Shown here one piece after another: positions 17,158 to 25,583 of a stretch of 32,419 nt of DNA. The first letter of the stretch is position 1. Each line of letters begins with the position of its first letter. Position numbers and translations under genes: made by a program. Source of the DNA: Bacteroidota bacterium (lineage in GTDB: Bacteria; Bacteroidota; Bacteroidia; Chitinophagales; Saprospiraceae). The DNA is taken from positions 1 through 32,419 of the forward strand of contig JAFMDF010000075.1 in the NCBI GenBank assembly GCA_017857395.1. Direction: 5' to 3'. The notes below the pieces were generated by a model, which was not told the DNA's origin, searched no databases, and worked only from the letters and a program-made list of their open reading frames with translations.

Positions 17158-19605
17158 TCATTTCTTCCCTTTCAACAAATCATAATCCAAGTAATAAATA
17201 ATTTTTAAAGATAAACTATTGGACTGAGGTGCGCCTCTTAAGTCCTCTAAATTTTTTCCAAACCCAATATCTGCCAATTCATTACTATTAAAAATACTGT
17301 TTTTCCAAACAATAAAAATATCGCTTCCTGGGGCAAAACGCCATCTATAGACCATATCCACCGTGAAAGCATTAAAGTTATTATCGTGGTTATCTAAATA
17401 ATCAGAGTGTCCTAAGGTGCCATTTTCGTTGAGTAAATAGAACCCATTCTCCTTATAGTTTACTCTTGACCAATAATGTCGCATTCTAAAAGTCAATGCC
17501 ATATTAGGATTGAAATTATAATTCGCATTAAAGATGTTTTCTAGTGTTTTTCGCTGTCGAATACCAAAAATTACGTCTTCTTCTGCATCCCCAATTTTAT
17601 TGACATAACCTACATCATTATTTAAAATAAAATTGGTGATTTCCCAACTGAAATTCAATTTGTCGTTAACTCTAAACCTCGGTTCGATTCCGAAATAGAC
17701 TCTGTTTCTACCAGGTTCATTATATTTTCTAAAATTACCATAAAACCCAAAAGCTAATTTCTTCCGACGGTCGGACCCCATGTACCAACCCATCATATTA
17801 CTGGAAGGAAAGCGATAAAATCGACCTACTGTTCTAGCCTCAAAATAATCGTAAGTAGTAATTGGCTCATGATAAGTAAAAACATTGAATCGCCAGAAAC
17901 TCTTGGTTTGACCATAAGCCCAAAAATTCATGGAGAAATCAGTAAAAACATTCGGTTTATATAATCGACTGTATTCGGGAGAAAATCCGATGCCACCAGA
18001 ATTGAAAATACCAAAAGGTTTATTTTGATTGTATTCCACATAGGCATCAAAAGATCGTTCATTATTATTATTCAAAAAACCTAAATCGTTCGGGTCATAA
18101 TCGTCGCTTTCCTGACTATAAAAAAGACCTGCTGATATTTTTCCATTCGTTTTCCGCACACCAAGAGACATTTTATGCCCTAAATCGGTTCTATTAGCAT
18201 AGTATTTTTGACTCAAAGCACCTCTTGCTCTGATGCTATAGGAATTGGCTTTATTTTTCAATTCAAATTCTCCGCCAGTAACATTGGCTTCGTAAGCATT
18301 GCCAAAACGAGTCACATTGGTGTTGATAAGGGTCGCATAAGAATTATTTTTTAAGTTTTGGTCAAAAACCGTCACGTTATAATTGGTCAACGGACTGGTT
18401 TCAAAAGAACGTTCTTCACCTGTTTCTGTATCTCGAATCGTAGCAGATGTACTGGCAGAAACGGCGTTAAAAACACCAATTCCTAATCCCTTAGTTGTCC
18501 TACCAGATACTTTGGTGGCGTTGATTAATTGAGTTTGATTAGGATTGTTAATGATTTCTTCCGTTGCCCCTAATTGTCCTTCTACGTCCCAAAATTTCAA
18601 AGGTCTGCCCCCAACTCTACGAGAGTAAAAGAGACCACCTTTATTAAATAATTCTAATCCTTCGGTAAAGAATTGCCGATTTTCATCAAAGCGCACTTCA
18701 AAAGGAGACAAATTCAATACTTGATTATCTGACCGAGCTTGCCCAAAATCAGGAATCAGCGTCATGTCTAAAGTAAAAGCATCATTAATACCATATTTGA
18801 CATCCATTCCAGCATTAAAAGAACGCCCCCAAGAGGTACTTGGACTTGCACTTTTATCCTTGTAGTTTTCCCCATAAACAGCAACAAAAGGCGTAGCGGA
18901 TAAACGGAAAGGTGATTTGATATTGGAAATATTTGAAACCTCACCAAACTGATTTAAGAACCCATTTTGGTTTGGGTCAATGGTACTCCAAAAACTTTTC
19001 TCTTGGTATCGTTGAATCAGTCGCCCAAAATTAAGCCCCCAGACTTGTTCTTCTTGATTGGGAAATCGAATAGCAGAATAAGGAATTCGCATTTCAACGA
19101 CCCAACCTTCTGCATTTTTTTTGACCGAACTTTTCCAAACCGCATCCCAATTTTCATCTTCTCCAAAAATAGAATACTTTGCATCAAATTGTGCGCCCGC
19201 AGCAGTTACAATAAAACTAACGCCATTGATGCCGCCTTTATAAGGGTCAATAAAAATACCAAACCAGTCACTATTACCAATTTCGTCTCGTTGCGTTACT
19301 TGTTGCAAAATACTATCTGGAGCGGTGTCGTACATCATGGCACCTACATATAAAGCGGAATTATCATACATGATTTTAATCTCAGAACGGTGAGTTGGTT
19401 TACTACCAGCTACAGGCTGTAATTGAACCAAGTCCGTTGCATTAGGCGCATTTTGCCAATCTATTTCGGAGAGTTCGCCATCAATTTTAGGCGCTTTTTC
19501 AGTTCGGAAAGCTTTTGTTTGTTTTTTGTTTAAATCTAATTGTTGAGCAGTAGCCATAAATGTAATGGATACTATTGCACAAAGGCAAAGTAAAATCTTT
19601 TGCAT
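17158..19605 (-). CDS. DUF5916 / CBM9-like domain outer-membrane-type protein
   Basis: 815 residues. Residues 1-20 are a signal peptide (MQKILLCLCAIVSITFMATA, then QQ). Residues about 32-225 match the CBM9-like domain found in DUF5916 proteins (APKIDGELSEIDWQNA, then VEMRIPYSAIRFP, then WGLNFGR). The rest is a long, aromatic-rich, alternating beta region with RFDENRQFFTEGLELF, typical of DUF5916 and suggestive of an outer-membrane barrel. The length fits the family. The molecular role of DUF5916 is not established; it is often near hydrolases or TonB-dependent systems. It is convergent with the sigma/anti-sigma pair. A lone AACTGGCAACCCGC at 17143-17156, right behind the stop, looks like two leftover heptamers of the intergenic array family. 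Confidence 0.85.
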   Translation of the reverse strand: MQKILLCLCAIVSITFMATAQQLDLNKKQTKAFRTEKAPKIDGELSEIDWQNAPNATDLVQLQPVAGSKPTHRSEIKIMYDNSALYVGAMMYDTAPDSILQQVTQRDEIGNSDWFGIFIDPYKGGINGVSFIVTAAGAQFDAKYSIFGEDENWDAVWKSSVKKNAEGWVVEMRIPYSAIRFPNQEEQVWGLNFGRLIQRYQEKSFWSTIDPNQNGFLNQFGEVSNISNIKSPFRLSATPFVAVYGENYKDKSASPSTSWGRSFNAGMDVKYGINDAFTLDMTLIPDFGQARSDNQVLNLSPFEVRFDENRQFFTEGLELFNKGGLFYSRRVGGRPLKFWDVEGQLGATEEIINNPNQTQLINATKVSGRTTKGLGIGVFNAVSASTSATIRDTETGEERSFETSPLTNYNVTVFDQNLKNNSYATLINTNVTRFGNAYEANVTGGEFELKNKANSYSIRARGALSQKYYANRTDLGHKMSLGVRKTNGKISAGLFYSQESDDYDPNDLGFLNNNNERSFDAYVEYNQNKPFGIFNSGGIGFSPEYSRLYKPNVFTDFSMNFWAYGQTKSFWRFNVFTYHEPITTYDYFEARTVGRFYRFPSSNMMGWYMGSDRRKKLAFGFYGNFRKYNEPGRNRVYFGIEPRFRVNDKLNFSWEITNFILNNDVGYVNKIGDAEEDVIFGIRQRKTLENIFNANYNFNPNMALTFRMRHYWSRVNYKENGFYLLNENGTLGHSDYLDNHDNNFNAFTVDMVYRWRFAPGSDIFIVWKNSIFNSNELADIGFGKNLEDLRGAPQSNSLSLKIIYYLDYDLLKGKK

Positions 19606-19794
19606 CGGGTGATCTCTTTTTTAAGTTTCAACAGTCGGAAAAATAGAAAGGGTAATATTGAAACTTTGATTGTTAATCAGAATATATATTAAATCAATAA
19701 GTTTAAAGCGTATTTGATTGGAAAGACAGAACTAGGTTTATTTAGTTGCAGCCCAGTGATACATTTACAACTCTTTAACAATTTAATTTGAGAT

Positions 19795-19874
19795 GTTGCC
19801 TTGTTGCCTTGTTGAGATGTTGCCGTGTTACGGTGTTGCCTTGTTGTACGATAGAACACGGCAACACCGTAACA
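19795..19874. repeat. 8-nt repeat array with hairpin after the Nudix gene
   Basis: Seven octamers in register run from 19795 to 19850: GTTGCCTT, GTTGCCTT, GTTGAGAT, GTTGCCGT, GTTACGGT, GTTGCCTT, GTTGTACG. The stretch 19826-19840 pairs perfectly over 15 bp with 19860-19874. It lies just past the stop of the minus-strand Nudix gene, so it can form the 3' hairpin of that mRNA. Confidence 0.8.
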
Positions 19875-19883
19875 TTTTAAAAA

Positions 19884-20282
19884 TTATGCCAACAACCCTT
19901 TTTCAAAAAGAAAATCAAAAATCAACTGATCGACAGGGGAAATTTTATCTCGGTCTGCATTGGTTAACCAAACAACTTCTGCAATTTCTGCCGCCGCTGC
20001 AAGAGTCCCTTTATAATCAGCAGTATAACATTGCATCAAAACCTGAATGCCTGTTGCATGACTATCTGCTTGTGCTTGGAAATTGCCTACAAAAGCAATC
20101 GTAGACGGGACTAAATCTATGGTCAGTTCTTCTTTTATTTCTCTGATTAAAGCTGTCTCGTCACTTTCTCCGATTTCTCTTTTCCCGCCAGGAATATAAA
20201 ATTTAGTCTTTCCTTTACTACGAGTACTTAAAATTTTTTGGTTTTTAAGATGAATCCAAGCAAGTTTATCAATGATTTTCAT
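19884..20282 (-). CDS. Nudix (NUDT/MutT-type) hydrolase
   Basis: 132 residues, the usual size of a single Nudix domain. The Nudix box is at about residues 33-55: GKREIGESDETALIREIKEELTI. The metal-binding REIKEE core is intact, but the usual Gly near the end is Thr. It should hydrolyse a nucleoside diphosphate linked to another group, with Mg2+ or Mn2+; the exact substrate cannot be read. It starts 102 nt from the divergent esterase gene. It is followed by an octamer-repeat hairpin. Confidence 0.85.
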   Translation of the reverse strand: MKIIDKLAWIHLKNQKILSTRSKGKTKFYIPGGKREIGESDETALIREIKEELTIDLVPSTIAFVGNFQAQADSHATGIQVLMQCYTADYKGTLAAAAEIAEVVWLTNADRDKISPVDQLIFDFLFEKGLLA

Positions 20283-20333
20283 GGTGAGTACTTTTGAAAT
20301 TTGAAATGGTTACAAAAAAGTTAGGATGGATTG

Positions 20334-20341
20334 CAAAAATA
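20334..20341 (-). promoter_or_regulatory. Candidate -7 box for the Nudix gene
   Basis: On the minus strand, TATTTTTG matches the Bacteroidota TAnnTTTG box, 52 nt upstream of the Nudix start. A TTTTTG lies 14 nt further upstream, somewhat closer than the usual -33 spacing, so the call is weak. Confidence 0.25.
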
Positions 20342-20384
20342 GTATTTACTTTAGACAAAAATAAAATGTATTAAAACTAAAAAC

Positions 20385-21263
20385 ATGAATCAAAAAAATC
20401 TATACTTACTTTGCTGTCTGTTCTTACCCATTTTTGCTTTTGCACAAATGAGCAAAGTCTACGATAATTTATCTATGACGAGCAAATTACTCGATATGGA
20501 GCGAAAATATGCAGTTTATTTGCCGCCAAACTATGAAAGTTCTGAACGGTCTTATCCCGTTTTATATTTATTACACGGTGCAGGGGATGACCAAACAGGC
20601 TGGGTACAATTTGGCGAAATTCAGCATATTTTAGATAAAGCCATCGAAGCAGGAAAAGCCACCCCGATGATTGTCATTATGCCTGATGCCGATACCAAAG
20701 TCCGAGGTTATTTTAATAGTCCTGATAATAAATGGCGCTACGAAGATTTCTTTTTTGAGGAATTGATGCCGCATGTAGAACAGAAATTCCGCATTAAAGG
20801 AGAAAAAAGATTCCGAGCAGTTGCAGGTTTATCTATGGGTGGCGGTGGTTCTTTCCAATATGCGTTGCACCGCCCAGAGTTATTTTCTTCTGCTTGTCCG
20901 TTAAGTGCAAGTACAGGCCCATTGACCTTGGAAGAAGCAAAAAAGTGGGTAGAATGGATTAATAAAGATGAAACGATTTATACACCAGTACAAATGCAAA
21001 ATTGGTTTGAAAAATATAGTACGACCGAATATTTAAAAAATATGGAAGTGTCTAAAGATAGAAACAAAAAAGTCCGTTGGTTCATTGATTGTGGCGATGA
21101 TGATTTCTTATTTGAAGGCAATTCACTCGTTCATATTGCCATGCGAAAAAAGGAGATTGACCACGAATTTAGAATTAGAAATGGTGGACATAGTTGGACG
21201 TATTGGCGAGAATCCTTGCCTGTCGTATTGAGCTTTGTTTCGGATGCTTTTCACCAATACTAG
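20385..21263 (+). CDS. Secreted esterase, esterase D / feruloyl-esterase-like alpha/beta hydrolase
   Basis: 292 residues. Residues 1-21 are a signal peptide (cleavage near AFAQ). The body is an alpha/beta hydrolase of the esterase D type: RKYAVYLPPNYE at 40-51, YLLHGAGDD at 61-69 (oxyanion region), nucleophile elbow GLSMGG with Ser150, acid residue probably in CGDDD (236-240) and catalytic His269 in NGGHSWTYWR. This family cleaves acyl esters on sugars or xylan-linked ferulate, or acts as S-formylglutathione-type hydrolase; the signal peptide favours a periplasmic or secreted sugar-ester role. It is divergent from the Nudix gene. A perfect 12-bp hairpin lies about 70 nt after the stop. Confidence 0.88.
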   Translation: MNQKNLYLLCCLFLPIFAFAQMSKVYDNLSMTSKLLDMERKYAVYLPPNYESSERSYPVLYLLHGAGDDQTGWVQFGEIQHILDKAIEAGKATPMIVIMPDADTKVRGYFNSPDNKWRYEDFFFEELMPHVEQKFRIKGEKRFRAVAGLSMGGGGSFQYALHRPELFSSACPLSASTGPLTLEEAKKWVEWINKDETIYTPVQMQNWFEKYSTTEYLKNMEVSKDRNKKVRWFIDCGDDDFLFEGNSLVHIAMRKKEIDHEFRIRNGGHSWTYWRESLPVVLSFVSDAFHQY

Positions 21264-21330
21264 TGGATAAATAATAGGGATTCACCGATTATAAAATTGA
21301 AAATCCTAGCCCCGAAGTGGGCGATATACC

Positions 21331-21358
21331 GTAGCCTAGGGTTTGCACCCTAGGCTAC
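21331..21358. repeat. REP-like palindrome (GTAGCCTAGGGT hairpin)
   Basis: Perfect 12-bp arms, GTAGCCTAGGGT and ACCCTAGGCTAC, around a TTGC loop, with no T-tract on either side. The GTAGC...GCTAC ends are shared with the hairpin at 26946-27021. It looks like a dispersed extragenic palindrome more than a terminator. Confidence 0.65.
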
Positions 21359-21470
21359 ATTATTTCGACTTTTCAAGGCTCGGATTATGCCTATTTAGGG
21401 GATAATCTAAATTGAAAATAAACCTCATGCATTTACTTAGGAATGGTGAAATTTTCCGTATTTAATCGAC

Positions 21471-21531
21471 AGACCTCCAAGCGTATTTTAGATCTTGGAG
21501 TGTCTAGAGGAGAAGCCTATTTTTTCTCCTC
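21471..21531. terminator. Two adjacent hairpins between esterase and LysR genes
   Basis: Hairpin 1: AGAC-CTCCAAG (21471-21481) with CTTGGAG-T-GTCT (21494-21505). Hairpin 2: GAGGAGAA (21507-21514) with TTCTCCTC (21524-21531). They lie 10 nt beyond the LysR stop and face both convergent genes, so they may end transcription in both directions; neither has a long T-tract. Confidence 0.55.
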
Positions 21532-21541
21532 GGTTATTTAA

Positions 21542-22423
21542 TTACCTCAAAACATCCAAAAAATAAGGCAAAGCCGCATTATCACTCGCCTTATTCCAAA
21601 CCGCAAACAACTCTGTCTGCTGCGGGATATTTGTCAATTCAATAAATCGAACTTGATAATTATATTCATCTCGAAGAGAATTAGGGACAATAGAAATACC
21701 CAAGCCACTTTCCACTAATTTAAAAATAGTCGGCCCATGAATAGATTGATGAGAAATTTGTGGGCTAAAGCCACAATCACTACAAAGATTAATAATTTGT
21801 TGGTAATACATTTGGCTGCGTTCATTGGGGAATAGGATGTACGATTCATCGGCTAATTGACTCATGTCCTTAAAATTGTCAGCCGTGATTGGATGATTGG
21901 CAGGAAGCACCAAGGAGAAATTTTCTTTAAAAACAGAAATACTTTTCATGGTATTGGGCAAATTTTTAGCCCGCATAAACCCAATATCTAATTGTTTTTT
22001 TTCTAAAGCCACCAATTGGTCTTTATTACTCAAATCGTGTAAGTAAAATTTTATTCGAGGGCATTCCACACTAAATTGTTTAATAATAGGTGGTAAATAA
22101 ACTTGCATAGCAGACCCGACAAAACCTATTCGTAAGATACCTTCTCCTCCTTTTATCCCCAATTGCCAGCGTTCCATCGATTGCTGTAATTGATTGATAA
22201 TCAGTTCCGCTTCTTTTTGGAATAAGACACCTGCTTGGCTAAGATTCACTTTTCTATTGGTTCGAATAAAAAGAGCTTGTCCCAAAATAGTTTCTAGCCG
22301 AGCGATTTGCTGACTCAAAGCAGATTGAGAAATAAATAAGCGTTCCGCTGCTTTTCTGTAATGCAGCGTTTCCGCTAAAACTAGAAAATATTCAAAGTGT
22401 CGGATTTCTAATTGATTAGTCAT
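21542..22423 (-). CDS. LysR-family transcriptional regulator
   Basis: 293 residues from the chosen start; an in-frame ATG 60 nt further upstream (22483) would add 20 residues before the helix-turn-helix, which is unusual for the family. HTH at about 8-65: RHFEYFLVLAETLHYRKAAERLF, then SQSALSQQIARLE. The substrate-binding half starts near 90 (ILRIGFVGS). The regulator is divergent from the lysine-breakdown genes with a 259-nt shared region containing inverted repeats, so it most likely controls them and itself, with a pathway compound such as lysine or aminoadipate as inducer (inference). Confidence 0.9.
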   Translation of the reverse strand: MTNQLEIRHFEYFLVLAETLHYRKAAERLFISQSALSQQIARLETILGQALFIRTNRKVNLSQAGVLFQKEAELIINQLQQSMERWQLGIKGGEGILRIGFVGSAMQVYLPPIIKQFSVECPRIKFYLHDLSNKDQLVALEKKQLDIGFMRAKNLPNTMKSISVFKENFSLVLPANHPITADNFKDMSQLADESYILFPNERSQMYYQQIINLCSDCGFSPQISHQSIHGPTIFKLVESGLGISIVPNSLRDEYNYQVRFIELTNIPQQTELFAVWNKASDNAALPYFLDVLR

Positions 22424-22495
22424 ACTTATTATTTGATGTACAATATTAATTGTTGATAACGGTAAATCCAAGTATTTTTGCAATGTAAAGCTCGT

Positions 22496-22528
22496 TTAAT
22501 CAGTTATTTAATAAGTGAAACTGATTAA
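22496..22528. promoter_or_regulatory. Candidate LysR operator (perfect inverted repeat)
   Basis: TTAATCAGTT and AACTGATTAA are perfect 10-bp arms with a 13-nt spacer, 73 nt upstream of the LysR start. Position and dyad form fit a LysR recognition site. Confidence 0.5.
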
Positions 22529-22566
22529 TGGATACAAAATATTAATTATCAATACTATTTAAGCTG

Positions 22567-22670
22567 AATAATTTGAGCCAAATTAGAACGTTTGGATAGG
22601 CAGTAATTTAATAATCGAAACACGTAAGAATTTCAAACGTTCGTAAAGAATAATACCTAACCAAATTATT
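22567..22670. promoter_or_regulatory. Nested inverted repeats in front of the lysine operon
   Basis: Outer arms AATAATTTG (22567-22575) and CAAATTATT (22662-22670) enclose inner arms GAACGTTTG (22586-22594) and CAAACGTTC (22634-22642), all perfect 9-mers. The element ends 12 nt before the first start codon. It could be a second operator or a leader RNA structure that affects translation of the first gene. Confidence 0.45.
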
Positions 22671-22682
22671 GAAATTATTAAT

Positions 22683-23741
22683 ATGAAAAAGATTCTAACA
22701 CTCGGACTTGGAAAAGTAGGCACCCTCGTTGGGGTACTACTAAGTAAAAAGTATAAAGTAACAGGCGTTGATAAAAAGGAACCCCATTACGATTTTGAAC
22801 TACCTTTTAAAGTAGTAGAAGGAGATGTGACAGATGAAGCATTTTTGCAAAAATTAATTAAAAAGAATGATGCAGTAGTATCTGCCTTGCCTTATTTTTT
22901 GAATAAAAAGATTGCGCAAGTTGCTTATGATTTAGGCAAGCATTATTTCGATTTGACGGAAGATGTAGAAACCACTAATTTTATCCGAGAGTTGAGTAAA
23001 ACATCAAAGGGGATTATGGCGCCTCAATGTGGTTTAGCACCTGGTCTTATTGGTATCGTTGGAGCAGATTTGACGAAGGATTTTACCAAATTAAGAGACA
23101 TTGAATTGCGAGTAGGGGCTTTACCTAAATATCCGAATGGTTTAATGGCGTATTCTTTTACTTGGTCACCTGCGGGCGTGATTAACGAATACATCAATGA
23201 TGCCGAAGCTATTCATAATGGAGTAAGAAAAATGACGCCTTCTTTAGATGGTTTGGAATATATTAATATCGAAGGCCGAGAATTTGAAGCCTTTACGACT
23301 TCTGGTGGTTTGGGGACGATGTGTGAAACATACGAAGGCAAAGTAGATACTTTGAATTATAAAACCATTCGATATCCTGGACATGGAAAATTGATGAAAT
23401 TCTTAATTCAAGAATTGATTCTAAAAGAGGATAAAAAATTATTATCTTCGATTTTAGAAAATGCGAAACCGCCTGTCAGAGAAGATGTCGTCTATGTGTA
23501 TGCCGTTGTAGAAGGCTGGAAAGGCGATAAATTGTTTAGAAACGAATATTATAAAGCCTTTTCCCCAATTCTGATTGATGGACAAGAATGGCGAGCTATT
23601 TCTTGGACAACCGCCGCCTCGATTGCCGCAGTTATTGAAATGGTAGATAATGGCAGTTTGCCAGCAAAAGGTTTTATCAAACAAGAAGAAATTCCATTTG
23701 ATGTATTTTTAGAAACAGATAATGGACAGCTTTTTAAATAG
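22683..23741 (+). CDS. Saccharopine dehydrogenase / lysine 6-dehydrogenase family enzyme
   Basis: 352 residues. N-terminal Rossmann fold with GLGKVG at 8-13 and Asp30 at the end of strand 2, which favours NAD over NADP. CGLAPG at 116-121 marks the family turn (GLDPG in saccharopine enzymes). The C-terminal part is the catalytic/dimer domain of the family. Two known activities fit: L-lysine 6-dehydrogenase, which makes aminoadipate semialdehyde from lysine in one step, or the glutamate-forming saccharopine dehydrogenase. No saccharopine-forming partner is visible, which makes the one-step enzyme more attractive. It is first in a five-gene set; the next gene takes aminoadipate semialdehyde as substrate. 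A heptamer array starts at the base right after its stop codon. Confidence 0.82.
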   Translation: MKKILTLGLGKVGTLVGVLLSKKYKVTGVDKKEPHYDFELPFKVVEGDVTDEAFLQKLIKKNDAVVSALPYFLNKKIAQVAYDLGKHYFDLTEDVETTNFIRELSKTSKGIMAPQCGLAPGLIGIVGADLTKDFTKLRDIELRVGALPKYPNGLMAYSFTWSPAGVINEYINDAEAIHNGVRKMTPSLDGLEYINIEGREFEAFTTSGGLGTMCETYEGKVDTLNYKTIRYPGHGKLMKFLIQELILKEDKKLLSSILENAKPPVREDVVYVYAVVEGWKGDKLFRNEYYKAFSPILIDGQEWRAISWTTAASIAAVIEMVDNGSLPAKGFIKQEEIPFDVFLETDNGQLFK

Positions 23742-23886
23742 AGTTAACGGTTGACGGTTGACGGTTGCGAGTTACCAGTTGCCAGTTTGGTTAGACAATT
23801 GAAAATTAGTAACAGGTTTTTAAACTGCCAGGTATTAGGGAACCCTTTTACAAGATACAAACTCGCAACTGGTAACTGGCAACCGT
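23742..23886. repeat. Inverted 7-nt repeat array, operon spacer 1
   Basis: Seven forward heptamers begin immediately after the stop codon: AGTTAAC, GGTTGAC, GGTTGAC, GGTTGCG, AGTTACC, AGTTGCC, AGTTTGG (23742-23790). Four reverse ones follow at 23859-23886: AAACTCG, CAACTGG, TAACTGG, CAACCGT. The word family is the same as at 13534-13668. The 68-nt middle is not repeated. It fills nearly all of the 167-nt spacer. Confidence 0.85.
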
Positions 23887-23908
23887 TAAAAAATAAAAAA
23901 TCACAAAT

Positions 23909-25435
23909 ATGAATACCACTTTCTTAAAAAAATTAGGCTTAAAAAAAGCCAATGCTGGAACCTCTACGGGTTTGGAATCTACCAATTCTAGAAAATACAT
24001 TAAATCTTATTCGCCAGTTGATGGAGAATTTATTGGTAGTGTCAGTAAGACAACCAAAGAAGAATATGAACAGGTCATTGAAACAGCAAAAGGTGCTTTT
24101 AATGTATGGCGAAAAATGCCTGCACCAAAACGAGGAGAAATTGTTCGACAATATGGAGAAGCACTTCGAGCGAATAAAGAAGCATTGGGAAGCTTAGTTT
24201 CTTATGAAATGGGCAAAAGCTTGCAAGAAGGATATGGTGAGGTGCAAGAGATGATTGATATTTGTGATTTTGCAGTCGGTTTATCTCGACAATTATATGG
24301 ATTGACAATGCATTCAGAGCGACCGAATCACCGAATGTATGAGCAATGGCATCCAATGGGAATTGTTGGCATTATTTCCGCTTTCAACTTTCCAGTGGCA
24401 GTATGGTCTTGGAATGCGATGATTGCTTTGGTTTGTGGGGATGTATGCGTTTGGAAGCCTTCGGAAAAAGCACCGCTTTGTGGGGTGGCTTGTCAAAATA
24501 TTTTTCAAAAAGTATTGAAAGCGAATAATGTACCAGAAGGCGTTAGTTGCATGATTAATGGCAATTATAGAGTTGGAGAGTTATTAACGAAAGACACAAG
24601 AATCCCATTAATTTCTGCTACAGGGAGTACTAGAATGGGTAAAATCGTGGGCGCAACGGTAGCGGCAAGAATGGGTAAGAGTTTATTAGAATTAGGTGGG
24701 AATAATGCGATTATTATTACGCCAAATGCAGACTTAGATGCCGTTTTAGTTGGGGCTGTTTTTGGTGCAGTAGGCACTTGTGGACAACGATGTACGTCTA
24801 CTCGAAGATTGATTATTCACGAATCTATGTATGACAATGTTAAGCAAAGATTGGCCAAAGCATACAAACAAATTAGAATCGGGAATCCATTAGACGAAAA
24901 CAATCATGTAGGCCCTTTAATTGATACGGATGCAGTTGCGGCTTACCAAAATGCTATTGCAGAAATTGGAAACCAAGGCGGTAAAATGGTCGTCGAAGGC
25001 GGTGTTTTAGAAGGCGATGCTTACACGAGTGGCTGTTATGTCAAACCTTGTATTGCAGAAATTGCGACCGATGCGGACATCGTTAAGACAGAAACATTTG
25101 CCCCGATTTTGTATTTATTAAAATATACCGATTTAGAAGAAGCGATTCATATTCAAAATGATGTGCCACAAGGTTTATCGTCGGCGATTATGACCAATGA
25201 TTTGCGAGAAGCAGAATTATTCCTATCTGTAGCAGGGTCAGATTGTGGAATTGCCAATGTGAATATCGGTACTTCTGGTGCAGAAATTGGTGGTGCTTTC
25301 GGTGGAGAAAAAGAAACAGGTGGCGGTCGAGAAAGTGGTTCGGATGCTTGGAGAGCTTATATGCGCCGACAAACGAATACCATCAATTATAGCAAGACGG
25401 TGCCTTTAGCACAAGGAATTAAATTTGATTTGTAA
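23909..25435 (+). CDS. Alpha-aminoadipic semialdehyde dehydrogenase (ALDH7 / antiquitin type)
   Basis: 508 residues, the usual ALDH length. Catalytic Cys295 in GTCGQRCTSTRR and general base Glu261 in LLELGGNNA. The C-terminal run GSDCGIANVNIGTSGAEIGGAFGGEK, then KETGGGRESGSDAWRAYMRR and INYSKTVPLAQGIKF, is the signature of ALDH7A1/antiquitin and its bacterial counterparts. It oxidises aminoadipate semialdehyde (or its cyclic form piperideine-6-carboxylate) to 2-aminoadipate with NAD(P)+. Second gene of the operon, directly after the enzyme expected to make its substrate. The A-rich leader before the ATG is normal for Bacteroidota. Some Pseudomonas counterparts are called amaB. Confidence 0.92.
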   Translation: MNTTFLKKLGLKKANAGTSTGLESTNSRKYIKSYSPVDGEFIGSVSKTTKEEYEQVIETAKGAFNVWRKMPAPKRGEIVRQYGEALRANKEALGSLVSYEMGKSLQEGYGEVQEMIDICDFAVGLSRQLYGLTMHSERPNHRMYEQWHPMGIVGIISAFNFPVAVWSWNAMIALVCGDVCVWKPSEKAPLCGVACQNIFQKVLKANNVPEGVSCMINGNYRVGELLTKDTRIPLISATGSTRMGKIVGATVAARMGKSLLELGGNNAIIITPNADLDAVLVGAVFGAVGTCGQRCTSTRRLIIHESMYDNVKQRLAKAYKQIRIGNPLDENNHVGPLIDTDAVAAYQNAIAEIGNQGGKMVVEGGVLEGDAYTSGCYVKPCIAEIATDADIVKTETFAPILYLLKYTDLEEAIHIQNDVPQGLSSAIMTNDLREAELFLSVAGSDCGIANVNIGTSGAEIGGAFGGEKETGGGRESGSDAWRAYMRRQTNTINYSKTVPLAQGIKFDL

Positions 25436-25442
25436 TTTTTTG

Positions 25443-25570
25443 AGAAGTCAGAGGTCAGAAGTCAGACCATCTATTTCATAGATTGTCAGAAATTAGACTT
25501 GCGAAGCTAAGCATCGGTCAAGTCTGACTGCTGACAATCATCATAGATGATGGTCTGACTTCTGACTTCT
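25443..25570. repeat. Inverted 7-nt repeat array, operon spacer 2
   Basis: Forward heptamers AGAAGTC, AGAGGTC, AGAAGTC, AGACCAT (25443-25470); reverse ATGGTCT, GACTTCT, GACTTCT (25550-25570). Inner pairs continue the stem: ATTGTCAG (25482) with CTGACAAT (25531), and AGACTTG (25495) with CAAGTCT (25519). A side hairpin ATCTAT/ATAGAT gives a cross-like shape. The array fills most of the 148-nt spacer. Confidence 0.85.
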
Positions 25571-25583
25571 CCAAAAATAAAAA

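Noticed and set aside
19793-20104. Plus-strand 103-codon reading frame
   Set aside because: Its first part is the octamer array and the rest is antisense to the Nudix gene; the Nudix motif on the minus strand is decisive.
22424-22483. Longer start for the LysR gene
   Set aside because: It adds 20 residues before a helix-turn-helix that is normally at the N-terminus, and comes within 13 nt of the likely operator.
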